Source: an uncultured Planctomycetaceae bacterium
GTDB taxonomy: Bacteria; Planctomycetota; Planctomycetia; Planctomycetales; Planctomycetaceae
Direction of reading: 5' to 3'
Assembly: GCA_937952455.1 (NCBI GenBank)
Contig: CALFYU010000156.1
Location: 1-20,818, forward strand
Length of the DNA stretch: 20,818 bases
The position numbers were made by a program, and so were the translations under genes. Positions within the stretch are counted from its first letter, which is position 1, and every line of letters begins with the position of its first letter. The notes beneath the pieces were generated by a model that saw nothing but the letters and a program-made list of their open reading frames with translations, ran no database searches and was not told the origin of the DNA. Below, one piece after another: positions 14,908 through 20,818 of the stretch.

Positions 14908-16515
14908 TTGAGCACTGACGGAGAACATGTGGTCGGCTTTATCGATCTGGGGACGAACTCCGCCCGCTTGCTGGTCGTGCGTTCGCATCCGGACCGCGCC
15001 TATTCTGAGTTGAACCGACTCAAAGAGGTCGTGCGGCTTGGCGAAGGGGAATTCATCGACAATCGTCTGCAGCCGCACGCGATGGAGCGGGCCTCGCTCG
15101 TTTGCCGAAAATTTGTGGAGATGGCCCAGGGCTATGGTGCTGAAAAGATTGTGGGCGTCGCCACATCAGCCAGCCGCGACGCCCGCAACAAGGACGTGTT
15201 CCTCAAACGTCTGCGGCGCGATGCCGGTTTGGATATGCGGGTCATCTCCGGCAAAGAGGAAGCGCGGCTTATTTATTTGGGGGTCGCCAGCGGTTTGAAA
15301 CTGGGGGATGAGAAGGCGCTGTTCATCGACATCGGCGGCGGAAGCACCGAAATCATCGTCGGCAATCAGCAGGAATACTTCTTTCTGGATTCGCTCAACT
15401 TGGGGGCGATCCGCCTGTATACAAAGTTCTTTTCACCGTCGGAAACTGGTCCGGTGTCGCCTCGACGGTACAAGCGCATTCGACGACACGTGCGCCAGTC
15501 GTCGGTCCGCACGATTCAACGCGTTAAAGAGCTGGGATTCATCCGAGCCGTGGGGAGTTCAGGAACGCTAGTCAATTTGGCGGAAATCGCCGCCAAGCTG
15601 TGCCACCCCGCCGGCGGAGCGGCGGCGGATGTCCTGACGCGAGATGATCTGAAGACGGTTGTCGCGCACTTGTGCGCGCTACCAGTCGAGGAGCGGGCGA
15701 AAGTTCCGGGGATCAATCCTGAGCGGGCGGACATCATCATTCCCGGCGCCGCGATCATCGACACGTTGATGGACGAACTCAACCTGGCGGAGATCCGCAT
15801 CAGCGATCGCGGCCTGCGGGAAGGGATGCCGATCGACTACCTCGCCCCCAGCGGAAGTTCTCAGTGGATGGACCACCGCTCCTTCCGTAAGCGGAGCGTT
15901 CTGCAACTCGGACACTCCTGCGGATTTGAGGAAGTCCACGCCCGGCAGGTCGCAGAATTGGCAGTGCAGTTGTTCGATCGCAGCCGCGCAGCCGGGTTGC
16001 ACACGCTCGGCGAATTGGAACGAGAATTGTTGGAATATGCGGGGTTGCTGCACGACATCGGCATCTTTTTATCCTATCGCCGGCACCGGGCGCATTCATA
16101 TTATTTCATCCGCAATGCGGAACTTTTGGGATTCGATGAAACGGAAATCGCCGTGATGGCGGTGACGGCGCTGTATCACCACAAGTCGTATCCCCGCCGC
16201 AAACATCCGCAGTTTGCCGAGTTGGACAAGACCCGCCGCAGCGTGGTGCGGATCTTGTGTGTGTTGTTACGGCTGGCCGAAAGTCTCGATCGCACGCACG
16301 GCCAAGTCGTAAAGAGCCTCGACCTGCGCATGATTGACGGTAAGACCTGCCTGTTGGAAGTCGCGGCGGACGTGGATTGTCAATTGGAAATCGCGGAGGT
16401 TCAGAATCATGTCTGGTCGTTTAAGAAATCATTTAAGAAACGGTTGTTAGTGAGCGTCAACGGCGTAGAAATTGAGGATCCGGCAATTACCGACCAGCAG
16501 GCGGCAGCGGAGTGA
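14908..16515 (+). CDS. ppx: Ppx/GppA-family phosphatase with C-terminal HD domain (exopolyphosphatase)
   Basis: Cytoplasmic enzyme expected to release phosphate from polyphosphate or to hydrolyse pppGpp, 535 aa from the TTG at 14908. The N-terminal actin-like ATPase fold shows GFIDLGTNSARLLVV, the VATSASRDARN segment, GKEEARLIYLGV with the probable catalytic Glu, and FIDIGGGSTEI. The C-terminal part (~330-480) is an HD-type domain: VHARQVAEL, LLHDIGIFLSYRRHRAHSYYFI and LYHHK. This two-part build fits long Ppx enzymes such as E. coli Ppx. Substrate preference between polyphosphate and pppGpp cannot be decided by eye. It is followed without a gap by the CxxC protein gene. Confidence 0.9.
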   Translation: MSTDGEHVVGFIDLGTNSARLLVVRSHPDRAYSELNRLKEVVRLGEGEFIDNRLQPHAMERASLVCRKFVEMAQGYGAEKIVGVATSASRDARNKDVFLKRLRRDAGLDMRVISGKEEARLIYLGVASGLKLGDEKALFIDIGGGSTEIIVGNQQEYFFLDSLNLGAIRLYTKFFSPSETGPVSPRRYKRIRRHVRQSSVRTIQRVKELGFIRAVGSSGTLVNLAEIAAKLCHPAGGAAADVLTRDDLKTVVAHLCALPVEERAKVPGINPERADIIIPGAAIIDTLMDELNLAEIRISDRGLREGMPIDYLAPSGSSQWMDHRSFRKRSVLQLGHSCGFEEVHARQVAELAVQLFDRSRAAGLHTLGELERELLEYAGLLHDIGIFLSYRRHRAHSYYFIRNAELLGFDETEIAVMAVTALYHHKSYPRRKHPQFAELDKTRRSVVRILCVLLRLAESLDRTHGQVVKSLDLRMIDGKTCLLEVAADVDCQLEIAEVQNHVWSFKKSFKKRLLVSVNGVEIEDPAITDQQAAAE

Positions 16516-17061
16516 ATGAGTAAGAACCAGGCGAAAATCCGTCTCACGGCGGCCGTCGTCAATACCGGTGAGAACCTGGCCGATCTATCCCGCAAGCGGC
16601 CGTTATTGGTCGTGTTCCTGCGGCACAGCGGCTGCCCGTTTTGCCGTGAGGCCTTGTCCGAAATCGCGGAGAGCCGCCGTCGCATCGAAACAGCTGGCGT
16701 GGGAATCGTGCTGGTGCACATGTTCGGCGAAGAGTTCGCCGCTGAGTATTTTGCCAAGTACGGCTTGGCGGACGTACCCCGCATCAGCGATCCGCAGTGC
16801 GAGTTGTACAGCGAATTCGGACTCCAGCGCGGCAGCCATCGACAAGTCGCCGGCCCCGCCGTGTGGTGGCGGGGGCTGAAGGCGACAATCTTTAAGAGGC
16901 ACGGCGTGGGCCGCATCATCGGCGACGTCCTGCAAATGCCCGGGGCGTTCATCGTGCAGGACGGACAAATCATCCGCACATTCGACTACAAAACCTCGGC
17001 TGATCGCCCCGACTATTGCGAGTTTGCGACGTCGGATTTGAGGGGTGTTGCAAAGCCTTAG
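16516..17061 (+). CDS. Peroxiredoxin/SelL-like thioredoxin-fold protein with CxxC
   Basis: Thioredoxin-fold protein, 181 aa, of the AhpC/TSA-like group. The active-site-like motif is SGCPFCREAL, placed after a beta strand (LLVVFLRH) as in redoxins. The later strand GAFIVQDGQIIRTFDY fits the fold. SelL-type relatives use the same position for U-x2-U or C-x2-C. A disulfide reductase or peroxidase activity is inferred; the substrate is unknown. There is no signal peptide. The ATG follows the ppx stop directly (TGAATG), with GGAG inside the end of ppx, so the two are probably one operon. Confidence 0.8.
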   Translation: MSKNQAKIRLTAAVVNTGENLADLSRKRPLLVVFLRHSGCPFCREALSEIAESRRRIETAGVGIVLVHMFGEEFAAEYFAKYGLADVPRISDPQCELYSEFGLQRGSHRQVAGPAVWWRGLKATIFKRHGVGRIIGDVLQMPGAFIVQDGQIIRTFDYKTSADRPDYCEFATSDLRGVAKP

Positions 17062-17377
17062 CCGCGATGTTCATCGAGCGCGCCGAACGTAACTGCCGGG
17101 AGGTCAGCGGACGCGTATTTCGCGGCACCGGCTTACAAACCTTTCCGGTTCTCGACGGGCTCCGCTCGGTGAGTTTCTCCGCCGGAACCGTCCGTACGAT
17201 TGCTACATTCGGAATACCCACCGGCGAGGCGTGTGAATTTTCTTGGTTTCGGAGGTCCGGGGGTTTTGGGGCAATATTGATGGGGAATAATTGACGGTCG
17301 CGAATCCCCACCGTGGGCCGAATGTGTCCCCACTCCAGATCAGCCCCCACCACGGCGACCTCCCCGGAAAGTTCCCC
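17062..17377. other. Intergenic region before the ATP-grasp gene
   Basis: A 316-bp stretch with no convincing gene on either strand. The ATP-grasp frame is open back to 17291, but that extension looks like translated leader sequence. I find no clear promoter or terminator here. Confidence 0.4.
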
Positions 17378-18574
17378 ATGCGAATCCTGATCACCGCCGC
17401 CCGCGCTCCCTCTGTATTGGACCTGATGCGCCATCTGGTACGCGACGGACACGAAGTGCTGCTGACTGATAGCCGCGCATTTCCCCTGTCCCGCTTCTCG
17501 CGGCTAAAAGTGAAATACTTTCGCACCTGCGCCCCGGGCAGTCATCCGGAACAGTATCGCCGTGAGATCCGCGAGATCGCCAAACGGGAATCGGTCGATC
17601 TGGTGCTCCCGATGTTCGAGGAGGTGATGCATCTGGCGAACGGAATCGGCGAGTTCGAGGGAGTGACACGCGTATTCTGCGACGATTTTGAAAAAATTCG
17701 GCGGATTCACAACAAGCACACCTTTATCGACGTCGCGCGCAGCGCCGGCATGTCGGTGCCGAAAACGCATCTGCTGACCGAGCCGGAGTCGCTGCAAGAC
17801 TTCGCGACGAAGTCGACGGAGTTTGCCTTCAAGCCGGTCTACTCGCGTTTCGGTGATCAGGTGGTGCTGCGTCCTACCAGAGATCAACTGGCCAAAGTAA
17901 CACCCTCGCCGCAATGCCCTTGGGTCGCCCAGGAGTATCTCGACGGCGACCTGTATTGCTCATTTGGCATCGCCCATCAAGGAAACCTGCGATTGCATGC
18001 CGCTTATCAACCGACCTGTTTCGCCGGCCGGGCGGGGATTCTGTTCAATAGCGCCCAAGAGGCGGACATTCTTCGCCAGGTGCAACAGTTAGTCCGGCAC
18101 ATCGGCTTCACGGGATTTATCTCGTTTGACTTCATTCGTGATCGCCAAGGCCGGTTCCACGTCATCGAGTGCAATCCCCGATCTACCAGCGGAATTCATT
18201 TTCTGGACGTGACCGACGAACTCGCGGCGTCCGACAGCCGCACGTCGCTGAGCCGTGCGATTCTGGAGCCGGACGGGCCGTTGATTCAGGCCGCCGCAAA
18301 TCAGACGCGGATGTTGGGTTTCGCCATGGCGATTTACGGCTGGAACAAAAAGAACCATGCCTATGGGTCGATGCCGGTCTGGCGGGGAGTCACGTCGGCC
18401 AGCGACGTGGTCTTTTCCTGGAAAGACCCGCTGCCGGGCATGATTGCCCCGATCATGTTGGCCGAGACGATGATTTCGGCGGTTGCCAACGGCGTCAAGT
18501 TGACCCGGTCGGGCACCTACGACCATGAATGGAACGACGTCCGCACCGAGACCCTCGTCGGCGCACAAGCCTAA
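17378..18574 (+). CDS. ATP-grasp domain protein
   Basis: Probable ATP-dependent carboxylate-amine/thiol ligase, 398 aa. An N-terminal nucleotide-fold-like domain (MRILITAARAPSVLDLMRHL) is followed by the ATP-grasp core (~100-290): FAFKPVYSRFGDQVVLRP with the ATP-binding Lys, PWVAQEYLDGD for the hinge, and FHVIECNPRSTSG with the metal-binding Glu and Asn. A C-terminal region of ~100 residues (GFAMAIYGWNKKNHAYGS) is not recognised. It resembles CarB-like ATP-grasp proteins, but the substrate is unknown. I chose the ATG at 17378, preceded by GGAAAG, over an in-frame start at 17291. It is a single gene, separated from aroF by a 399-bp regulatory region. Confidence 0.85.
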   Translation: MRILITAARAPSVLDLMRHLVRDGHEVLLTDSRAFPLSRFSRLKVKYFRTCAPGSHPEQYRREIREIAKRESVDLVLPMFEEVMHLANGIGEFEGVTRVFCDDFEKIRRIHNKHTFIDVARSAGMSVPKTHLLTEPESLQDFATKSTEFAFKPVYSRFGDQVVLRPTRDQLAKVTPSPQCPWVAQEYLDGDLYCSFGIAHQGNLRLHAAYQPTCFAGRAGILFNSAQEADILRQVQQLVRHIGFTGFISFDFIRDRQGRFHVIECNPRSTSGIHFLDVTDELAASDSRTSLSRAILEPDGPLIQAAANQTRMLGFAMAIYGWNKKNHAYGSMPVWRGVTSASDVVFSWKDPLPGMIAPIMLAETMISAVANGVKLTRSGTYDHEWNDVRTETLVGAQA

Positions 18575-18621
18575 CGGACAATCGCACTTGATCGGCCATT
18601 GTGTCGCCAATTTTTCTCCAG

Positions 18622-18650
18622 TTGACGCCGGTCTCAGACCAGCGTAATAT
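18622..18650 (+). promoter_or_regulatory. Sigma70-like promoter of the DAHP synthase leader
   Basis: TTGACG (18622-18627), a 17-nt spacer and TAATAT (18645-18650) match the sigma70 consensus at 5/6 in both boxes. Transcription would start near 18657, about 47 nt before the leader ATG. A small GGTC-TCA-GACC palindrome sits in the spacer and might be a regulator site, but 4-bp arms are weak evidence. Confidence 0.7.
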
Positions 18651-18703
18651 GGATCCTCGTTGAGATTCCGCACAATTCCATTTAATCAGCGGTTTACGAG
18701 TTA

Positions 18704-18823
18704 ATGCTCACATATCCCGAAAAAAGAGAATTCCCGAGCAAAGCTGTTGTCGTGATCGACGGCGGTTGGTGGCGCGGATTTTCTTTTTTTACCCCGCAAG
18801 GGGCGGGATTTCCGGAGCATTGA
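18704..18823 (+). CDS. Aromatic amino acid leader peptide (attenuation sensor)
   Basis: A 39-codon ORF between the promoter and the terminator hairpin. Residues 20-31 read GGWWRGFSFFTP: two adjacent Trp codons (18767-18772) and a Phe-Ser-Phe-Phe run (18779-18790); Tyr4 and Phe10 lie earlier. Such clusters of the end-product amino acid are the mark of ribosome-stalling leader peptides (compare GWWRTS in E. coli TrpL and the Phe runs in PheL). Its stop at 18821 lies just past the proposed antiterminator strand. The ATG at 18704 has only a weak GAG upstream. A GTG at 18752 would give a 23-aa peptide with all key codons retained. Confidence 0.72.
   Translation: MLTYPEKREFPSKAVVVIDGGWWRGFSFFTPQGAGFPEH
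18806..18818 (+). promoter_or_regulatory. Antiterminator strand (region 2) of the attenuator
   Basis: GGATTTC (18806-18812) and GAGC (18815-18818) are complementary to GAAATCC (18867-18873) and GCTC (18862-18865), the left half of the terminator. Pairing them makes 7 + 4 bp with a small internal loop and removes the terminator. A ribosome at the leader stop would cover this strand; one stalled at the Trp or Phe codons would leave it free. Confidence 0.65.
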
Positions 18824-18860
18824 CGGCGGCGCGATTCGCAGCCAAGCCAAACAGACGCCA

Positions 18861-18894
18861 AGCTCTGAAATCCTCGTGGTTTCAGGGTTTTTTT
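18861..18894 (+). terminator. Intrinsic terminator/attenuator ahead of aroF
   Basis: A 12-bp stem (18861-18872 with 18878-18889, core CTGAAA/TTTCAG, three G-U pairs) closes a 5-nt loop and runs into seven T residues (18888-18894). It is a proper rho-independent terminator, placed 80 nt upstream of the DAHP synthase start and after the leader peptide. This is the position of an attenuator rather than that of a terminator for the ATP-grasp gene. Confidence 0.8.
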
Positions 18895-18973
18895 GTTGGG
18901 CGACCCGAAAAATCACGGTTAACTCAAAAACGCACGCCCGACAGTTGGTGATCCTAGAATAAGGGAAAACGCC

Positions 18974-19990
18974 GTGATTGTCGTAATGAAACTCGGAGCC
19001 ACGCCCGACATGGTCCAGCGGATGGCTCGCCGGATCGAAGAGATGGGCTTGAAAGCCCACGTGATCGTCGGTACCGAACGTACGGTGATCGCCGCCATCG
19101 GCGAAAAGCGGGACGGCGAACAGGAGACGCTCGAATCGTGTGATGAAGTCGACCGTGTCGTGCCGATCCTGGCCCCCTACAAGGTGGCCAGCCGCGAGAC
19201 GCGTCCCGAGCAAACCTGTGTGACGGCGCTGGAATTGAAAATCGGCGGAGGCAATATCGGTGTGATCGCCGGGCCGTGTTCAGTGGAAAGCGAAGAACAA
19301 CTGCTCAGCACGGCGCGAGCTGTCAAAGCCGCCGGCGCCACGGGACTTCGCGGGGGCGCTTTCAAGCCGCGGACCAGTCCCTACGCCTTCCAGGGGCTCA
19401 AGGAGGAAGGGCTAAAACTTCTCGCCGCCGCTCGTGACGAAACCGGTTTGGCCGTCGTGACGGAGATCATGACTCCCGGACACATCGATCTGCTGGTGGA
19501 ATACGCCGACGTTCTCCAAATCGGCGCCCGCAACATGCAGAACTACCACTTGTTGCAAGCGGTCGGCGATGCGGGGAAGCCCGTTCTGCTGAAACGTGGC
19601 CCCTCGGCCACGATGGATGAATTCCTATTGGCGGCCGAATACATCCTTGACCGGGGGAATTCACAAGTCGTCCTCTGCGAACGGGGCGTGCGGACATTCG
19701 AGACGCACACGCGATTCACGCTTCCGCTGGCGTCTGTCCCTTACCTGCAACAGCGGACGCATTTGCCGGTGATGGTCGATCCCAGCCACGGCACGGGAAT
19801 CGCGTCATTGGTGTCGCCGCTGGCGTCGGCATCGGTGGCGGTCGGCTGCGACGGGCTGATTGTCGAGGTGCATCCCGACCCGTCCAAGGCGCTCAGCGAC
19901 GGAGCCCAATCCCTCACGCCGAAAGCGTTCGCCACGATGATGGACATATGCCGCACGGTGGCGGGAGCACTGGGGAAACACGTGGGTTGA
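18974..19990 (+). CDS. aroF: 3-deoxy-7-phosphoheptulonate (DAHP) synthase, type I beta with N-terminal regulatory domain
   Basis: Condenses phosphoenolpyruvate and erythrose 4-phosphate to DAHP, the first step of the shikimate pathway to Trp, Phe and Tyr; cytoplasmic, metal dependent. It has 338 aa, the length of the Thermotoga maritima enzyme, and the same start (MIVV), which supports the GTG at 18974; AAGGGA lies 7 nt upstream. Residues ~1-70 form the ferredoxin-like/ACT-like domain that mediates feedback inhibition in that family. The catalytic barrel shows IAGPCSVES, LRGGAFKPRTSPYAFQG, QIGARNMQN, LLKRG, CERGVRTFE, VDPSHGTG and VEVHPDPSKALSDG. Upstream lie a promoter, a Trp/Phe-rich leader peptide and an attenuator, so both transcription and activity may respond to aromatic amino acids. 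Confidence 0.96.
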   Translation: MIVVMKLGATPDMVQRMARRIEEMGLKAHVIVGTERTVIAAIGEKRDGEQETLESCDEVDRVVPILAPYKVASRETRPEQTCVTALELKIGGGNIGVIAGPCSVESEEQLLSTARAVKAAGATGLRGGAFKPRTSPYAFQGLKEEGLKLLAAARDETGLAVVTEIMTPGHIDLLVEYADVLQIGARNMQNYHLLQAVGDAGKPVLLKRGPSATMDEFLLAAEYILDRGNSQVVLCERGVRTFETHTRFTLPLASVPYLQQRTHLPVMVDPSHGTGIASLVSPLASASVAVGCDGLIVEVHPDPSKALSDGAQSLTPKAFATMMDICRTVAGALGKHVG

Positions 19991-19997
19991 CGGCGAT

Positions 19998-20020
19998 ACC
20001 CCCCGGCAAAGCCGGGGGGT
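19998..20020. repeat. Strong GC-rich hairpin after aroF
   Basis: A perfect 10-bp inverted repeat, ACCCCCCGGC-AAA-GCCGGGGGGT, begins 8 nt after the aroF stop. There is no T-run, so it may act as a transcript-stabilising or factor-assisted end structure, or simply be an intergenic repeat. Its core GGCAAAGCC also occurs in the right arm of the element at 11401-11475. Confidence 0.7.
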
Positions 20021-20053
20021 GAGAGAGCGTTGTCCAGCGTGTTGTCCACCGTT

Positions 20054-20068
20054 CCCGGCTTCGCTGGG
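20054..20068. repeat. Small hairpin CCCGGC-TTC-GCTGGG
   Basis: A 6-bp inverted repeat with one mismatch and a 3-nt loop, 34 bp past the preceding hairpin and 10 bp beyond the 3' end of the minus-strand gene. It may mark the end of that transcript; no T-run on either strand. Confidence 0.4.
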
Positions 20069-20078
20069 GGTCAGCGGA

Positions 20079-20279
20079 TCATCCCGGTTGCACGACAAAT
20101 AAAAACGCGAGCACCAGCGCCATGAAAACGAGGATCGTCACAAACAACCGCGCGGAACGCCGGAGGATGACCTTGGGGGACTCGTACCGGCTGGCGCTGT
20201 AGACAAGGCTGATGACTACGGCCAACGGAAACGCGTACCACAGGTAATTGATCGTCGAGAAAAGAATCAAATTCGACAT
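20079..20279 (-). CDS. Small membrane protein, 66 aa
   Basis: Hypothetical protein with two hydrophobic segments, at ~12-28 (YAFPLAVVISLVYSA) and ~46-63 (LFVTILVFMALVLAFLFVV), joined by a short basic loop (RYESPKVILRRSAR). I do not recognise a family. The frame is open upstream to 20453, but that extension is an Arg/Pro/Thr-rich shadow of the preceding gene in another frame. I chose the ATG at 20279, where hydrophobic sequence starts; no clear ribosome site precedes it. The gene lies 64 nt after the upstream membrane-associated gene on the same strand, so they are probably co-transcribed. Confidence 0.65.
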   Translation of the reverse strand: MSNLILFSTINYLWYAFPLAVVISLVYSASRYESPKVILRRSARLFVTILVFMALVLAFLFVVQPG

Positions 20280-20343
20280 GCGTATGGGCTGCGATAGTGT
20301 GGTTGAGTAGATCGACGCTTTTCGACGAGTCCGAGAAATCCGA

Positions 20344-20818
20344 TTAGCTCTCCTTGGCGGGTGCCTCCGCGGTTTTCTCCTTCGGTTCGTCTTTCGGGGG
20401 TTCCTCGTTGTCGTCTTCGTCGCCGTTGCCGTACGCGGGGCCTTCGTAGGCATCGTAGATTGCCAACAGGTTCAGCAGGCCGGCGATCATCGTGTAGAGC
20501 GTACCCAATTCGAAATAGCGTCCCAGCGTTCCATTGACAAAATCAAGATCCGTCGGGTTGCCGATCTGTTTATTATCGTGCAAGGGGGCGGCGTACCGGT
20601 CGGCCAGAGGACGCCGCAGGCCGCCGACCACAGTACCGCGGAATTCGACGTCCTGCCCATCGATAGCCACGGTCCCCGTGAGTTCGAAGGAAAGCCGCCT
20701 CTGCCGAAACGGCGCGATTTTGGGAGCGATTTCACTGCCGGCGACGTCGCCGACTATGGGATATTTTACGGCCAACGTTCCGCGAAAACTCTCGGTGAAT
20801 CGCCGTGGAAAGCCGAGT
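20344..20818 (-). CDS. Planctomycete membrane-associated hypothetical protein, 5' end cut by window edge
   Basis: The frame is open through the window edge, so the N-terminal part is missing; about 157 C-terminal residues are visible. The sequence has FRGTLAVKYPIVGDVAG, a middle region possibly rich in strands (RRLSFELTGTVAIDG), a hydrophobic segment ELGTLYTMIAGLLNLLAIYDAY, and a charged Glu/Pro/Lys-rich tail. The hydrophobic segment recalls the C-terminus of DUF6677-type planctomycete proteins; this is from memory and not certain. A TTG at 20775 could be read as a start, but the frame upstream of it reads plausibly as protein (FPRRFTESFRGT), so a longer gene is more likely. Confidence 0.7.
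   Translation of the reverse strand, partial: LGFPRRFTESFRGTLAVKYPIVGDVAGSEIAPKIAPFRQRRLSFELTGTVAIDGQDVEFRGTVVGGLRRPLADRYAAPLHDNKQIGNPTDLDFVNGTLGRYFELGTLYTMIAGLLNLLAIYDAYEGPAYGNGDEDDNEEPPKDEPKEKTAEAPAKES

Noticed and set aside
18574..18894. Reading the 18861-18894 hairpin as the terminator of the ATP-grasp gene
   Set aside because: It is 290 nt beyond that gene, lies downstream of a separate promoter and leader ORF, and has an alternative pairing partner in the leader.
18701..19213. 170-aa minus-strand open frame across the aroF leader
   Set aside because: It overlaps the start of aroF and runs through the promoter-proximal leader and terminator, whose features on the plus strand explain the sequence better.
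1..20818. tRNA, rRNA, CRISPR arrays, transposase genes or prophage genes
   Set aside because: I looked for cloverleaf-like segments, regularly spaced direct repeats and transposase or phage proteins and saw none; a tRNA or Rfam scan was not possible here.

Overview
The window reads as a piece of a planctomycete chromosome, probably class Planctomycetia. The DNA is GC-rich and several genes start with GTG or TTG. It carries two proteins of a typical planctomycete type: an N-terminal zinc ribbon, one membrane helix and a large exported part, one of them with a DUF1559-like DG motif. This placement comes from protein style, not from a marker gene or a database search.

Layout. (1) 1-5142 is a metal-uptake locus. 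A four-gene ABC transporter operon on the minus strand (binding lipoprotein, ATPase, two permeases, the last cut by the window edge) lies divergent from an MntR-type regulator on the plus strand. The shared 219-bp intergenic region holds two DtxR/MntR-like inverted repeats 30 bp apart. Both permeases carry a C-terminal DtxR/MntR-like extension. (2) 5464-9436 encodes a FixL/FixJ-style pair: a multi-PAS histidine kinase overlapping a LuxR-type response regulator. (3) 9534-13116 encodes two similarly built zinc-ribbon/membrane/STN-like proteins separated by a palindromic repeat. (4) 13162-14219 is a two-gene unit of a BFD-like [2Fe-2S] protein and a LolD/MacB-type ATPase without an adjacent permease. 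It converges on a GNAT acetyltransferase broken by one in-frame TAA. (5) 14908-17061 holds a Ppx/GppA-HD phosphatase directly followed by a thioredoxin-fold CxxC protein. (6) 17378-18574 is an ATP-grasp enzyme. (7) 18622-19990 is a DAHP synthase gene with a complete-looking regulated leader. (8) 20079-20818 holds two small minus-strand membrane-associated genes, one cut by the window edge.

The most striking item is the DAHP synthase leader. A sigma70-like promoter (18622-18650) precedes a 39-codon ORF with tandem Trp codons and a Phe-Ser-Phe-Phe run. An intrinsic terminator (18861-18894) follows, and an alternative pairing (18806-18818 with 18862-18873) would destroy that terminator. The geometry fits ribosome-mediated attenuation sensing aromatic amino acids at the first step of the shikimate pathway. 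The second notable theme is metal homeostasis: a canonical MntR, twin operators, and transporter subunits that themselves carry MntR-like domains.
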